From Mycobacterium sp. Root265 (lineage in GTDB: Bacteria; Actinomycetota; Actinomycetes; Mycobacteriales; Mycobacteriaceae): DNA of 64,000 bases. Position numbers and translations under genes: made by a program. The stretch covers positions 93,614 to 157,613 of the forward strand of contig NZ_LMJA01000033.1 of the NCBI RefSeq assembly GCF_001428895.1. The letters are read 5' to 3'. Positions 38,369 through 47,393 of this stretch are shown here, one piece after another. Each line of letters begins with the position of its first letter. Position 1 is the stretch's first letter. The notes below the pieces were generated by a model that saw nothing but the letters and a program-made list of their open reading frames with translations, ran no database searches and was not told where the DNA came from.

Positions 38369-38977
38369 CTACCATTGCGTATTTCGCGGCAGCAGATCCC
38401 ATACGTGTTCGGTGCCGTTGACCGAGGCGACCGAGAGCTTGCCGATGCGCGAGGACAGCAGCCGGGTCACCGAGGCGTAGTCGACGTGGAACGACAACAA
38501 CCGCTCGGTGCCCAGGATGTGATGCAGCAGGACATTGATCACCCCGCCGTGGCTGAACACGGCCACGGTGTCCTCGTGGTCGGACGCGGCCACCAAGTCC
38601 CCCACCGCGGCGAGCACCCGCTCCAGGAACGCCTTCTCGTCGACCGCGCTGGGCAGATGACCCGAGATCAGTCGCGCCAGCTCCTCGGGGTTTTCCTTGG
38701 CGATCTGCTCGATCGGAATGTAATGCCCCAGGTCGCGGTCGTACTCGGCGAGGCGTTCGTCGACGTCGACGGCCAGCCCGAGCTTCTCGGCCAGCGGCCC
38801 TGCGGTCTGCTGGGCACGGCGCTGCGGACTGCTCACCAACCGGGTGACGGGAAATCGCGACAACGCATCGGGAAGCCGGGCGGCCTGTGCCAGCCCCTCC
38901 TCGGACAGCTGCGGATCGGACCCCTCACCGGGCTCACTCCGCAGCGGCAGCGCATGTCGGACCAGAAGAAGTTGCAC
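38369..38977 (-). CDS. Histidine phosphatase superfamily protein
   Basis: The 202-residue protein has the phosphohistidine motif LVRHALPL near the start (RHA in place of RHG), SSPQRRAQQTAGP, and a later FSHGGV with the second histidine. It belongs to the phosphoglycerate-mutase-like phosphatases. GTG 38977 is used because TATGGT lies six bases upstream. Only 18 bases separate it from the divergent metallopeptidase start. It ends nine bases before the phosphotransferase gene, a likely operon. Confidence 0.85.
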   Translation of the reverse strand: MQLLLVRHALPLRSEPGEGSDPQLSEEGLAQAARLPDALSRFPVTRLVSSPQRRAQQTAGPLAEKLGLAVDVDERLAEYDRDLGHYIPIEQIAKENPEELARLISGHLPSAVDEKAFLERVLAAVGDLVAASDHEDTVAVFSHGGVINVLLHHILGTERLLSFHVDYASVTRLLSSRIGKLSVASVNGTEHVWDLLPRNTQW

Positions 38978-38983
38978 CGTGAC

Positions 38984-38989
38984 ACCATA
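38984..38989 (-). promoter_or_regulatory. -10 box TATGGT inside divergent start-start gap
   Basis: The box lies in the 18-base gap between two divergent start codons and is centred next to the palindrome CATATG. Both transcripts would be leaderless or nearly so. Confidence 0.4.
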
Positions 38990-38995
38990 TGGCTC

Positions 38996-40060
38996 GTGCG
39001 TGCCTTCGCCTGCCCGGTGTGCGACAGCTTCATCGCGTTCGAGGCCGATCGCTGCGCCGAGTGTGGGACCGCGCTGGGCCTGCACCTGCCGTCGCGCACC
39101 ATGCTTGCGCTCGGTGCCGGCACCGCGCTGCACGACGGCATCCGGTGGATCCGGTGCAACCAGTACGTGACGCTGGGGTGCAACTGGCTGGCGCGCGAAG
39201 AGCAGGAGGCGGGCCACCGCGGCCGGTGCCTGGCCGGCTCGCTGATCCGCCGTGAGCCCGACGCCGACGACACCCTGGCGCGGGAGAAGCTGGTGCCGAC
39301 CACCCTGGCGCTGCGCCGGCTGGTGTTCCAGCTCGCCGACATCGGGTTGCCGATCGAGCCGTACTGGCACCGCGACGGCGGCCTGGCCTTCGACCTGCTG
39401 TCGAGCTACAGCACCGGCGAGAAGGTGACCATCGGTCACGCCAACGGAGTGATCACGATCGACCTCGTCGAGTCCCTGGACGACTACCGGGAGTCGCTGC
39501 GCGTGCGCCTCGGTGAGCCGTACCGCACCATGCTCGGCCACTTCCGGCACGAGGTGGGCCACTACTACCAGAACGTGCTCGTCGAAAACGGTTGTGGCGC
39601 AGACATCTATCTCGACGAATGCCGTCGGCTGTTCGGCGACGAGCGGGCCGGCTACCGCGAGGCGATCACCCGGCACTACAAGCTGGGCGCCCCCGCCGGC
39701 TGGGAGTCGACCTTCATCTCCGAGTACGCCACCATGCATCCGTGGGAGGACTTCGCGGAGTGCTTCGCGCACTACCTGCACATCGCCGACACCATGGACA
39801 CCGCCCGGGAGGCGGGCATGGTGCTGCACGCCGACCGGGTGCGCTTCACCGCGCCGCGCGACATCGTGGCGCTGGAGTGCTACGACGACGAACCCATCGA
39901 GCGGATGTTGTCCGACTGGAAGTGGATGTCGTTGTTCTTCAACCGGGTGAACACGGCCATGGGCAAGAATCCGTTGTATCCCTTCGACCTTCCGCAGCCG
40001 GTGGTCGAGAAACTGGGTTTCGTGCACAGGGTCATCCGCGACAGCGCCAGGAGCCAGTGA
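38996..40060 (+). CDS. Zinc-ribbon metallopeptidase (HExxH)
   Basis: The 354-residue protein opens with a zinc ribbon (C6, C9, C20, C23) and has a gluzincin-type HEVGH at 185-189, with a downstream HPWEDFAECFAHY that supplies a likely third ligand. It matches the conserved but uncharacterised bacterial putative zinc-binding metallopeptidase family. There is no signal peptide, so it acts in the cytosol. Its stop overlaps the SDR start (TGATG). Confidence 0.82.
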   Translation: MRAFACPVCDSFIAFEADRCAECGTALGLHLPSRTMLALGAGTALHDGIRWIRCNQYVTLGCNWLAREEQEAGHRGRCLAGSLIRREPDADDTLAREKLVPTTLALRRLVFQLADIGLPIEPYWHRDGGLAFDLLSSYSTGEKVTIGHANGVITIDLVESLDDYRESLRVRLGEPYRTMLGHFRHEVGHYYQNVLVENGCGADIYLDECRRLFGDERAGYREAITRHYKLGAPAGWESTFISEYATMHPWEDFAECFAHYLHIADTMDTAREAGMVLHADRVRFTAPRDIVALECYDDEPIERMLSDWKWMSLFFNRVNTAMGKNPLYPFDLPQPVVEKLGFVHRVIRDSARSQ

Positions 40061-40821
40061 TGGGCTTTGCCGACAACCTGTTCGACCTGACCGACCGGGT
40101 GGTGCTGATCACCGGTGGCAGTCGCGGCCTGGGCCGCGAGATGGCCTTCGCGATGGCCGAGTGCGGCGCCGACGTGATCATCGCCAGCCGCAATTACGAG
40201 TCCTGCGTGGCCACCGCCGAGCAGATCACCGCGGCCACCGGCCGCGCGGCCTTCCCCTATCAGGTGCACGTCGGGCGCTGGGATCAGCTCGACGGCTTGG
40301 TCGACGCCTGCTACGACCGGTTCGGCAAGGTCGACGTGCTGATCAACAACGCGGGTATGTCGCCGCTGTACGAGTCGCTGACATCGGTGTCGGAGAAGCT
40401 GTTCGACGCGGTGATGAACCTGAATTTCAAAGGCCCGTTCCGGCTTTCGGCGCTGGTCGGGGAACGCATGGTCGCCGACGGCGGCGGGTCGATCATCAAC
40501 ATCAGCACCAGCGGCTCACGCAGACCCGATCCCGCGTTCCTGCCCTATGCCGCCTCCAAGGCCGGGCTCAACGCGCTGACCGAGGGTTTCGCGTTGGCGT
40601 TCGGCCCGACCGTGCGGGTGAACACCCTGATGCCGGGACCGTTCCTGACCGACATCAGCGACGCCTGGGATCTCGAGGCGACCCAGGCCGGTGCGCAGCA
40701 CTTCGCGCTGAAGCGCCTCGGCAATCCACCCGAAATCATCGGGGCCGCTCTGTTTCTCGCCTCCGACGCGTCGAGTTACACCAGTGGTTCGATCCTGCGC
40801 GTCGACGGCGGTATGCCCTAG
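40060..40821 (+). CDS. Short-chain dehydrogenase/reductase
   Basis: The 253-residue enzyme has TGGSRGLG, NNAGMS, ISTSGSRRPDPAFLPYAASK with the catalytic Ser, Tyr and Lys, and ends ILRVDGGMP. It is a classical FabG-like SDR. It is translationally coupled to the metallopeptidase gene; the pairing has no obvious biochemical reason. Substrate unknown. Confidence 0.88.
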   Translation: MGFADNLFDLTDRVVLITGGSRGLGREMAFAMAECGADVIIASRNYESCVATAEQITAATGRAAFPYQVHVGRWDQLDGLVDACYDRFGKVDVLINNAGMSPLYESLTSVSEKLFDAVMNLNFKGPFRLSALVGERMVADGGGSIINISTSGSRRPDPAFLPYAASKAGLNALTEGFALAFGPTVRVNTLMPGPFLTDISDAWDLEATQAGAQHFALKRLGNPPEIIGAALFLASDASSYTSGSILRVDGGMP

Positions 40822-40838
40822 TTCGCTCCGCTCGCCCA

Positions 40839-42716
40839 CTAGGGCGTGATGATCGCGAACCCCGGGTCGGGCTGGTCCAGCACACCGATCAGCGTGGGCA
40901 GCGCCTCGGCATCGCCGGTGAACTCCACCCCCGGCGACTCGCGGTCACCGGCCGCGAAGGCCAGCAACCGGGCCTTGGTCGCGAACGTGACGGTCGCCGT
41001 GGCCGTGGCCGGATCGGCAGGGGTCTTGCGGTGCACCAGCACACCGTTGCGCAGCGTCAGCCGGTAATCAGCTCCGAGGTCGACGAAGGTCACATCGATG
41101 GTGAGGTCCAGATTCCAGGCGCGCGGGCCGTTGACGTTGATCGCCAGCGCGTCGAACATCTGGTCCGGGGTGAGCTGGCCCATCAGCGACGGGGAGGCGG
41201 TCTGGGTGGGGGTGCCGAAATTGCCGTCCCGCAGTTCGGTGGCCCCGGACAGGAAGAAGTTGCGCCACACCGCGTTCTCGGCGCCGTACGCCAGTTGCTC
41301 CAGCGTGTCGGCGTACAGGTCGCGGGCACCGGTGTGGTTCTCGTCGGTGAAGATCACGTGGTCGAGCAGCGTTGCCGCCCAACGGTAGTCACCGTCATCG
41401 AAGGCGGACCTGGCCAGCTCGACCACCCGATCGATGCCGCCGATCGCCTCGACGTAGCGCGGGCCGATCTCCTGGGGCGGATGCTGCCAGAGCCGGCCGG
41501 GGTTGCCGTCGAACCAGCCCATGTAGCGCTGGTAGACCGCCTTGACGTTGTGGCTCACCGACCCGTAATAGCCGTGTGTGTGCCAGGCCTTCTCCAGGGC
41601 GGGGGGCATCTGGAAGGTCTCGGCGATCTCGATCCCGGTGAAGCCCTGGTTGAGTTGGCGCAGCGTCTGGTCGTGCAGATAGGCGTACAGATCCCGCTGC
41701 ACCGACAGATATTCGACGATATTGTCCTGCCCCCAGGTGGGCCAGTGATGCGAGGCGAACACCACGTCGGTGCGGCCGGAGAAGGCGTCGATCGCCTCGG
41801 TGAGATAGCCGGCCCAGCCGTGTGGGTCGCGTACCAGGGCTCCGCGCAGGGTCAGCAGATTGTGCAGGTTGTGGGTCGCGTTCTCGGCCATGCACAGTGC
41901 CCGGAACTTCGGGAAATAGAAGTGCATCTCGGCCGGGGCCTCGGTGCCCGGCGCCATCTGGAACTCGATGTCGACACCGTCGACGGCGTACGTCTCACCG
42001 GTCCGCGTGATGTCCACCGTGGGCACGATCAGCGCCACCTCACCGAGTGACGGCGTCTGCCCCAGCCCGCAGCCGACCTGTCCCTGCGGGCCGCGGGCCA
42101 GCACCGCCCCGTACATGTAGGAGGCGCGGCGGGCCATCGCCGTGCCGGCATACACGTTCTCCTGGACGGCGTGCTCGGTGAATCCCTCCGGGGCGATGAT
42201 CGCGACCTCGCCGGCGTCGACGGCGGCCTGGGACGTCACGCCCAGCACACCGCCGAAGTGGTCGACGTGGCTGTGGGTGTAGATGACCGCTTTGACCGGC
42301 CGGTCACCGCGGTGCGTCCGGTAGAGCGCCAGCGCCGCGGCCGCGGTCTCGGTGGATACCAGTGGGTCGATGACGATGATGCCGGTGTCGCCCTCGATGA
42401 AGCTGATGTTGGACAGGTCCAGGCCGCGTACCTGGTAGATGCCGGGGACCACCTCGTAGAGCCCCTGTTTGGCGCACAGCTGGGACTGCCGCCACAGGCT
42501 CGGGTGCACGCTGTCCGGCGCGTCACCGGCCAGGAACCCGTAGGAGTCGTTGTCCCACACCACCTTTCCGTCCGCGTCGGTCACCACGCACGGTTCGAGG
42601 GCGCCGAGAAACCCGCGGTCCGCGTCTTCGAAATCCCGGGTGTCCTCGAACGGCAGACCGTCGCGGTGCGCGAGGTTGGCAGCGGCAATGGTGGCGGTGG
42701 GCGGCTTCTGCTCCAT
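40839..42716 (-). CDS. Alkyl sulfatase, SdsA1-type MBL-fold
   Basis: The 625-residue protein has the metal motif THSHVDHFGG (148-153 HSHVDH), EHAVQENVYAGTAMARRASYMYG, a central dimerisation domain and a C-terminal SCP2-like domain (about 500-625). These are the features of SdsA1, which cleaves primary alkyl sulfates such as SDS to alcohols. No secretion signal is visible. It corresponds to Rv3762c by position. Confidence 0.9.
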   Translation of the reverse strand: MEQKPPTATIAAANLAHRDGLPFEDTRDFEDADRGFLGALEPCVVTDADGKVVWDNDSYGFLAGDAPDSVHPSLWRQSQLCAKQGLYEVVPGIYQVRGLDLSNISFIEGDTGIIVIDPLVSTETAAAALALYRTHRGDRPVKAVIYTHSHVDHFGGVLGVTSQAAVDAGEVAIIAPEGFTEHAVQENVYAGTAMARRASYMYGAVLARGPQGQVGCGLGQTPSLGEVALIVPTVDITRTGETYAVDGVDIEFQMAPGTEAPAEMHFYFPKFRALCMAENATHNLHNLLTLRGALVRDPHGWAGYLTEAIDAFSGRTDVVFASHHWPTWGQDNIVEYLSVQRDLYAYLHDQTLRQLNQGFTGIEIAETFQMPPALEKAWHTHGYYGSVSHNVKAVYQRYMGWFDGNPGRLWQHPPQEIGPRYVEAIGGIDRVVELARSAFDDGDYRWAATLLDHVIFTDENHTGARDLYADTLEQLAYGAENAVWRNFFLSGATELRDGNFGTPTQTASPSLMGQLTPDQMFDALAINVNGPRAWNLDLTIDVTFVDLGADYRLTLRNGVLVHRKTPADPATATATVTFATKARLLAFAAGDRESPGVEFTGDAEALPTLIGVLDQPDPGFAIITP

Positions 42717-42789
42717 GGCTACGACCCTGCCACGCACAGCTGTCCGGCGCGCCGATATCACGGTGCCGTCACGTTGAGCTGCTGTGCGG

Positions 42790-43281
42790 CTATACCCGAT
42801 GCAGGATGACGTCGGTCAGCACGCCACCTTCGACCGAGGCCGTCATGTAGGTGCAGAAGGGCTGGCGCCGACGGTCGGTCGGTGAGCCCGGATTGAGCAG
42901 CCGCAGACCGGTGGAGGCCGTCGCGTCCCATGGAATGTGACTGTGCCCGAAGACCAGCACATCAGTGTCCGGGTAGAGGCGGCCCATCCGTTCGTCACGC
43001 CCGGCAGCGCCACCCGTCTCATGGGTGACGGTGAACCGCAGCCCACCCAGGACGACATCGGCCCGTTCGGGCAGCCGCGCACGCATCTCGTCGCCGTCAT
43101 TGTTTCCCCAGCACGCCACCAGCAACCGCGCACGGTCCTGCAGGCGGTCCAGCAGATCCGGCGCCATCCAGTCACCCGCATGCAGCACCACGTCGGCCTC
43201 ATCGACTGCGTCCCACACCACGGCCGGCATGTCCCGTGCCCGATTCGGCACATGAGTGTCGGAAATCAGCAAAAGACGCAT
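42790..43281 (-). CDS. Calcineurin-like metallophosphoesterase (YfcE/MJ0936-like)
   Basis: The 163-residue phosphoesterase has metal-binding motifs ISDTH at 7-11, HAGDW, GNND and GHSHIPW. Such small enzymes act on phosphodiesters or nucleotides; the natural substrate is unknown. It is divergent from the GGDEF-EAL gene with 92 bases between starts. Confidence 0.87.
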   Translation of the reverse strand: MRLLLISDTHVPNRARDMPAVVWDAVDEADVVLHAGDWMAPDLLDRLQDRARLLVACWGNNDGDEMRARLPERADVVLGGLRFTVTHETGGAAGRDERMGRLYPDTDVLVFGHSHIPWDATASTGLRLLNPGSPTDRRRQPFCTYMTASVEGGVLTDVILHRV

Positions 43282-43360
43282 CCTTGGCAGGCTATCGCAG
43301 GCGCATGATGTTGCTGGACCCGCTACGCGAATTAGTGTTCTTGGCACCCGAAAACCACTC

Positions 43361-43366
43361 TAAGCT
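43361..43366 (+). promoter_or_regulatory. -10 box TAAGCT for GGDEF-EAL gene
   Basis: TAAGCT is seven bases upstream of ATG 43374 and supports this start and a leaderless mRNA. Confidence 0.4.
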
Positions 43367-43373
43367 GCATGTA

Positions 43374-45716
43374 ATGCGCATGATCAGAGCGAACCCCAGC
43401 TACGCCGCCGGCATGGTGGTTTACCTGGTGTTTGTTTGCTGGTTGCTTGCCGGTTGGGGCGGTCCGCAGGTGACGACGTTCGTCAGCTCGGTCGGCTTCG
43501 TTGCGTTCAGTGGACTGACGTGTGGATGCGCCGTCTGGGCGGCGCGCGCCGGCCGGGGCAGTATCCGCATCGGGTGGCTCGCGATCGCCGTCGGCTTCCT
43601 GGGCTGGGTCATCGGCGGCCTGGTCTGGGCGTACCACCAGGTGATCCTCGGGGTCGCTCCTCCGTTCCCGTCCGTCGCAGACGTCGGCTTCCTGGCGCTG
43701 CCGGTGGCCGTCGCGGTGGTGTGGGTCCTGCGCACCGCGACCGGCAGGATGTCGGCGGTCCGGCAGCTGCTCGACGGCACGGTCATCGCGTCGGCGCTGT
43801 TCCTGTTGGTCTGGGTCTCGGTGCTGAACGAGGTGTTCACCGACAACCGGCTCGACCCCGTGCGCACGGCGCTGACCGCGATCTACCCGATCGCCGCGCT
43901 GACGATGGTCACCATGTCGATACTGGTGCTGTCCGCCGTCCCGCCGGGACGGCGCTACATCCTGGGTCTGGTGACCGCCGGGCTCGTCGCGATCGCGATG
44001 GGCGATCTCACCGCGCTCTACATGAAGCTGCAGGATGCCTATCCGGGCAGCCCCTTCCCGGTCATCAGCAAGGTCACCGGACTGCTGATGATCGCCGCCG
44101 GGGCGGTCATGTCGGCCACGGTGAAACGCAGGCAGGAAGCCGACGATCACCGGCCGCTGCCGACCACCATCATGTGGCTGCCCTACGCGCCGATGCCGTT
44201 CGCGGTCGCCGCCGCTGTCGCACATCTGTGGCCCGACGCCGGCATCCGCCCGGTGCTGCTGGGGTCGGCGATCCTGGTGATCGCCGCCCTGATCCGTCAG
44301 CTCACCGTCCTCGTCGAGAACCGGCGGCTGCTGGACGAAGTGGCGATGCATGCGTTCAGGGATCCACTCACCGGACTCGCCAACCGCCTGCTGTTCACCG
44401 ACCGCCTGGACCATGCCATCGAGTTACAGCACCGCGACGGCCGGCCGGTGGCGGTGCTGTCGCTGGACCTCGACGACTTCAAGCTCGTCAACGACAACCT
44501 CGGGCATCACTGCGGTGACGCGCTGCTGCGCGAGATTGCCGGCCGGTTGGTGCGCAGCGTCCCTCCGGGCCACACCGTGGCCCGGCTCGGCGGCGACGAG
44601 TTCGCGATCATCCTCGAGGCCGGCCCGGAGGGCCCCGAGGACATCGCGGATCGTGTGATGCGGGCCTTCGACGACGCCTTCCAGCTCGACGGTGAGGACG
44701 TCTACATCCACCCCAGCATCGGCCTGGTCGCCGCACCCGGCCTCGCGGAACCGCCGATCGACACCGAGGAACTACTCAAGCGGGCCGACGTGGCGATGTA
44801 CGTGGCGAAGCGCTCCGGGGTCGGCGGCATCCAGATGTTCGTCCCGGGCATGCAGATCGGCGATGTGGACACCGCGCCCGCCTGGGGCGACAGCGGGCAG
44901 ATCCGGCTGCCTCCGGTCTCGGAGATCCGGCTGCTCGGCGAGTTGCGCCGGGTGGTCGACGGCGGCGATCTGCGGCTGGCCTATCAGCCGCAGATCTCGC
45001 TGGCGACCGGTGACATCGTCGGTGTCGAGGCGCTGGTGCGGTGGCCGCATCCCGACCTCGGTGTGCTGACGCCCAACCAGTTCCTGCCGCTGATCCGCCG
45101 CAACGGCCTGATGGGCGCGGTGACGGATCTGGTGCTGGAACAGGCGGCCCGCGACGCCGCCGCCTGGTATCGGCCCGGGATCCGGGAGGTGCCGGTCGCC
45201 ATCAACCTGTTCGCGCCGTCGTTCAACGATGCGACGCTGCCCGAGCGGATCGGCGCGGTGCTGGCCGGTCACGGTCTGCCGCCGGAAGCGGTGACCATCG
45301 AAATCACCGAGCACTATCTGCTGGCCAACGTGCGCCAGGCCCGAAACGTCATCGAGCAGCTCCGCAGGGCCGGGTTCCGGGTCTCCATCGACGATTTCGG
45401 CAGCGGCTACGCCACGATGAGCTACCTGCGGGATCTGCCGATCGACGAGCTGAAGCTGGACCGCAATTTCGTGGCGCCGATGCTGCAGAACCCGAGGGCC
45501 GCCGCAATCGTGCACTCGGTGATCAAGCTGACCCACACGCTCGGGATCACCAGCGTCGCCGAGGGCGTCGAGGATGCCGAGACCGCCGAACTGCTGCGCG
45601 GATACGGCTGCACCGTGGCGCAGGGCAATTACTTCGCCGAACCGGTGTTCACCACGGCCCTGCAGGCCCAGCTCGACGTCACTACGCGCCGAGCAGCTCC
45701 GCCATCCGCGGTATGA
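43374..45716 (+). CDS. Membrane-bound GGDEF-EAL c-di-GMP enzyme
   Basis: The 780-residue protein has about nine membrane helices in its first 310 residues (a MASE-like sensor), then a GGDEF domain with RLGGDEF at 404-410 and an EAL domain with EALVR at 552-556. EAL catalytic residues look intact: NLF, EITEH, IDDFGSGY, KLDR, EGVED. I see no RxxD inhibitory site ahead of GGDEF. It is probably a dual diguanylate cyclase and phosphodiesterase. It converges on the SnoaL-like gene with a 35-base overlap. Confidence 0.92.
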   Translation: MRMIRANPSYAAGMVVYLVFVCWLLAGWGGPQVTTFVSSVGFVAFSGLTCGCAVWAARAGRGSIRIGWLAIAVGFLGWVIGGLVWAYHQVILGVAPPFPSVADVGFLALPVAVAVVWVLRTATGRMSAVRQLLDGTVIASALFLLVWVSVLNEVFTDNRLDPVRTALTAIYPIAALTMVTMSILVLSAVPPGRRYILGLVTAGLVAIAMGDLTALYMKLQDAYPGSPFPVISKVTGLLMIAAGAVMSATVKRRQEADDHRPLPTTIMWLPYAPMPFAVAAAVAHLWPDAGIRPVLLGSAILVIAALIRQLTVLVENRRLLDEVAMHAFRDPLTGLANRLLFTDRLDHAIELQHRDGRPVAVLSLDLDDFKLVNDNLGHHCGDALLREIAGRLVRSVPPGHTVARLGGDEFAIILEAGPEGPEDIADRVMRAFDDAFQLDGEDVYIHPSIGLVAAPGLAEPPIDTEELLKRADVAMYVAKRSGVGGIQMFVPGMQIGDVDTAPAWGDSGQIRLPPVSEIRLLGELRRVVDGGDLRLAYQPQISLATGDIVGVEALVRWPHPDLGVLTPNQFLPLIRRNGLMGAVTDLVLEQAARDAAAWYRPGIREVPVAINLFAPSFNDATLPERIGAVLAGHGLPPEAVTIEITEHYLLANVRQARNVIEQLRRAGFRVSIDDFGSGYATMSYLRDLPIDELKLDRNFVAPMLQNPRAAAIVHSVIKLTHTLGITSVAEGVEDAETAELLRGYGCTVAQGNYFAEPVFTTALQAQLDVTTRRAAPPSAV

Positions 45717-46065
45717 CCGCCTGCAGGCCCTTGAACGGCCTGATCATCACCTTGAACGAGACGATCTTGCCGTCCTCGCCCCAGTGGATCATGTCGATAC
45801 CGTCGACCACGACGCCGTCGAGGGTGGCCTGGAATTCCAGGATCGCCGAGTTCTCGCCGTACCACTGTTCGACATAGTGGAAATCGGTGCCGCCGAAGAG
45901 TTTCGCGGCGGCGTTCAGGTACTTGGCCGTAATGGCCTTGCCCTGTTGCGGGGTGAAGACCGCCGGTGAATAGAAGACCGCGTCCTCGGCGAGGAGCTCA
46001 TCGAGTTCGGCCGGGTCGTGATGGTCGATGTAATGGATCCAGCGCTGGATCACCTGCGGGGTCAT
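45682..46065 (-). CDS. SnoaL-like/NTF2-fold protein
   Basis: The 127-residue protein has the NTF2-like cone layout: IQRWIHYIDHHDPAELDELL, then YSPAVF, GKAITAKYL and DGIDMIHWGEDGKIVSFKVM. Such proteins are small isomerases, hydratases or binding proteins. Nothing nearby identifies the ligand. Confidence 0.78.
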   Translation of the reverse strand: MTPQVIQRWIHYIDHHDPAELDELLAEDAVFYSPAVFTPQQGKAITAKYLNAAAKLFGGTDFHYVEQWYGENSAILEFQATLDGVVVDGIDMIHWGEDGKIVSFKVMIRPFKGLQAVIPRMAELLGA

Positions 46066-46092
46066 ACCGGCATCTTGCCCGACCCCACCCTG

Positions 46093-46536
46093 CTAGCCGG
46101 CAGAGCGCACCAGTTCGACCACCGGGATCACCCGGGAGGTCTTCCTTTGGTAGTCGGCGAACTGCGGTTGTACGGCCGACTGTTTCGCGTAGATCGCGTC
46201 ACGCTCGTCGCCGGTGAGCACCCGGGCCGTCACCGCCACCGTCTCGTCGCCGAGTTCGATGACGGTCTCGGGATGGGCGAGCAGATTGTGATACCAGGCC
46301 GGATGGATATCGGCGCCGCCCAGACTCGCGAACACGTAAACCCGGCCGTCCTCCACGAACGGAACCAGTGGCGCGATGCGTGCGGTGCCGGATTTTGCCC
46401 CTACGTGGTGCACCAGGACCAATGGCATGCCTTCGACCAGCCCGCCCGCCGTGCCGCCGGTCTCCCGGAACTCGCGGATGACACCGCTGTTCATGTCGTC
46501 CAGGCCGCTCATATCGAAATCAACGTTGTCGGTCAC
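46093..46536 (-). CDS. F420-dependent nitroreductase-like protein (DUF385/Ddn family)
   Basis: The 147-residue protein has VLVHHVGAKSGTARIAPL, ASLGGADIHPAWYHNLLAHP and ARVLTGDERD, diagnostic for the Ddn/FDOR-A family that uses deazaflavin F420. GTG 46536 is used; ATG 46512 is an alternative. The natural role is likely quinone reduction. It is the last host gene before the integrated element. Confidence 0.86.
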   Translation of the reverse strand: MTDNVDFDMSGLDDMNSGVIREFRETGGTAGGLVEGMPLVLVHHVGAKSGTARIAPLVPFVEDGRVYVFASLGGADIHPAWYHNLLAHPETVIELGDETVAVTARVLTGDERDAIYAKQSAVQPQFADYQRKTSRVIPVVELVRSAG

Positions 46537-46600
46537 ACCGTGGGGAACGCACAGCCCGAGTCGAACCATTCCGGCCGTCGCGGCCCGCCCGGAAATGCAA

Positions 46601-46636
46601 CGACTCCCGGGCGTGGTGCTCGTGCCGCGGGAGTCG
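46601..46636 (-). terminator. Original tRNA-Arg terminator hairpin, now separated from its gene
   Basis: CGACTCCCG and CGGGAGTCG form a nine-bp stem around an 18-base loop, directly beyond the left att repeat. Its diverged copy follows the intact tRNA at 59515-59550. Confidence 0.65.
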
Positions 46637-46649
46637 TGATGGTGCTGGT

Positions 46650-46684
46650 GTGCGCCCGAAGGGATTCGAACCCCTAACCTTCTG
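46650..46684. repeat. attL, 35-bp direct repeat
   Basis: The 35 bases from GTGCGCCCGAAG to CCTTCTG equal 59567-59601 exactly and are the T-arm and acceptor part of tRNA-Arg. After 46684 the sequence departs from the tRNA. Confidence 0.9.
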
Positions 46685-46858
46685 GCGTAGATCCGGCGCC
46701 GATCGTCGTCCGCACTAGTCCACAAAAGTACTGCGGCGCATCCCCTTCCGCGGATATGAGTCCATTGGAGATTGTTGAGAGTCGGGTCGATCCAAACTCG
46801 TTTGTGTCAGGAAAGTGGAGACCAGGGTCGTGCTGAACCGACGCGCCAGACAGAGCAG

Positions 46859-47359
46859 CTAGGTGTTCTTCTTCGGAGAAGGCCAGATGTCGTGTGTTGG
46901 GTCCCACCAGAGAAGCGCGATCAGGTGGCCGAACCGGAGCCCGTACAGCCTGCGTTCGCCCGAGAGTCTGAAACGGCAGATGTTGTCAGATGACTCGTAC
47001 AGCTCGGCCAACCGCTTAGGGGCCGCGACGTTGGGGCAATCGCCAAAGTTGTCGTACTCCTTGTACAAGTTGCGTCCATTTGGGCCAGCCAGTTCATTGA
47101 CCGTCTGGCCCTCAATGTCGCGCAGAAATCGGAAGAAATCGGGTGTGTGCTCAGGAGCCAGATCGAGCAGTGACCAGGGGCCATCTAGGTCGGCGTCGGC
47201 GAACGTGAAACGAATCTTCCGCGCGCCGACGTCGAGGTGTGCCTGACTCTGAGTACGCGGCACCTTCTCCGGCTGGACGTTGTGGGCCGCCTTCGGAGTC
47301 TTGCCGCCTGCGCCCTTGAAAGGGTTGCCCGAGACGCGAGGTTGTTTATCTTTCGCCAC
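46859..47359 (-). CDS. Putative toxin or partner of Panacea antitoxin
   Basis: The 166-residue protein is encoded 34 bases after the DUF4065 gene on the same strand, so likely one operon. GTG 47359 is used, with GGAGGTG ten bases upstream. Residues 1-45 are basic and Pro/Gly-rich; the rest has KIRFTFADADLDGPWSL and a C-terminal pattern RLSGERRLYGLRFGHLIALL followed by WWDP.H. I do not know a characterised homologue. Panacea-type antitoxins neutralise very diverse toxins encoded next to them, and that context is the only reason for the toxin call. A remote RelE-like fold is a guess. Confidence 0.55.
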   Translation of the reverse strand: MAKDKQPRVSGNPFKGAGGKTPKAAHNVQPEKVPRTQSQAHLDVGARKIRFTFADADLDGPWSLLDLAPEHTPDFFRFLRDIEGQTVNELAGPNGRNLYKEYDNFGDCPNVAAPKRLAELYESSDNICRFRLSGERRLYGLRFGHLIALLWWDPTHDIWPSPKKNT

Positions 47360-47393
47360 GACTACAAGGCACCTCCGCAGCGGTGAATCGCCG

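Noticed and set aside
40161-42050. 629-codon open frame on the plus strand
   Set aside because: It crosses the end of the SDR and the antisense of the alkyl sulfatase; composition is Arg/His/Gly-rich as in GC-rich shadows.
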